Below are positions 13,247-13,631 of a stretch of DNA of 13,631 bases, piece by piece (positions within the stretch are counted from its first letter, which is position 1; each line of letters begins with the position of its first letter). Origin of the DNA: Methylobacter sp. (lineage in GTDB: Bacteria; Pseudomonadota; Gammaproteobacteria; Methylococcales; Methylomonadaceae); contig JALNYY010000120.1 in assembly GCA_023229605.1 (NCBI GenBank), positions 1 to 13,631 on the forward strand. The letters run 5' to 3'. A program made the position numbers and the translations under genes. The notes under the pieces were generated by a model. That model was not told the DNA's origin. It worked only from the letters and a program-made list of their open reading frames with translations, and did not search any database.

Positions 13247-13629
13247 ATCGTTTTGCGGTTAAGAGTCAGCAGGCGTTTTAGCACCGCCTGTTCCATTCGA
13301 TGCAAGCTTTCCCTGGTTGCGCGTAGGTCTTCTTCCTCGACTACCAATTGCTGTTCCAATAAGGTGCTGATCCGGTTAAGGTCGGTGTCGATCAAAAAAT
13401 GCCGGGTGCTGATCGTCAACTCATTATCGCTGAAATAGACGACCGCTCTCGGCAGGGCCAGATATTGCCACGCTTCTGTCGCCAGACGAAAACGCGCCAG
13501 ACCGAAAACCAGGGTGGTCATAAACCGCGCATGATTGGCTTGGATGCCGAAGCAGCCGGTAGCGTCTTCGCCGACAAAGGAGGTGACGCCGGCGATGCGT
13601 TGTTCATGGCTTGCATCGAACAGGTTCAT
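13234..13629 (-). CDS. atpC: N-ATPase epsilon subunit (start may lie beyond the window edge)
   Basis: This is the epsilon subunit of the rotor stalk, about 131 residues from the ATG at 13629. The N-terminal beta-sandwich shows EQRIAGVTSFVGEDATGCFGIQANHARFMTTL, a pattern typical of N-type epsilon, and YLALPRAVVYFSDNELTIST. A helical C-terminus follows (residues 85-125, LNRISTLLEQQLVVEEEDLRATRESL). Only two bases remain upstream, so a start a few codons earlier cannot be excluded. In the standard order atpD (beta) would lie immediately to the right. The stop overlaps the atpQ start. Confidence 0.88.
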   Translation of the reverse strand: MNLFDASHEQRIAGVTSFVGEDATGCFGIQANHARFMTTLVFGLARFRLATEAWQYLALPRAVVYFSDNELTISTRHFLIDTDLNRISTLLEQQLVVEEEDLRATRESLHRMEQAVLKRLLTLNRKTIWQS

Positions 13630-13631
13630 CG

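Overview
The window looks like a chromosomal or accessory stretch from a gammaproteobacterium. An N-type ATPase operon, a DUF3731-type Hsp70, a TamA-like POTRA domain and IS66/IS5 relics would fit a methanotroph-like (Methylococcales) genome, but that placement is inference and not proven by the sequence. GC content varies: the polyketide, Hsp70 and ATPase genes are GC-rich, while the kinase-like gene at 1673-2659 and its flanks are visibly AT-richer.

Left part (1-4017), a mobile-element-scarred accessory region. A polyketide synthase/NRPS-type gene enters from the left with its ketoreductase and terminal carrier domain and stops at 1097, exactly where a decayed IS66 fragment begins. That fragment holds tnpA and a tnpB with an early nonsense codon and a lost 3' end. 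Next comes a choline-kinase/aminoglycoside-phosphotransferase-fold gene, a short helix-turn-helix remnant, and an apparently intact IS5-family element (2832-4017) with 17-bp perfect terminal repeats.

Middle (4018-8096). A long Hsp70-family protein (977 codons) carries three in-frame 51-bp tandem repeats in a linker and is followed 16 bp later by a four-helix membrane protein. Converging on this pair is a small secreted or membrane-anchored protein with its own promoter-like sequence and a clear terminator hairpin.

Right part (8097-13631), minus strand. This is most of an N-ATPase operon (the alternate, Na+-type F-ATPase family). Read in its own direction it is atpC, atpQ, [POTRA-domain gene], atpB, atpE, atpF (b fused to a delta-like domain), atpA, atpG. 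AtpD should lie just beyond the right edge. The usual atpR between atpQ and atpB is not there. In its place is a gene for a lone TamA-like POTRA domain, and a perfect 20-bp inverted repeat brackets that segment and falls where the TamA similarity ends. Subunit c has Met in place of the Na+-coordinating Gln, and subunit alpha has Arg in place of the Walker A Lys, so this ATPase may be atypical in ion choice or nucleotide binding. A long imperfect hairpin sits between atpE and atpF.
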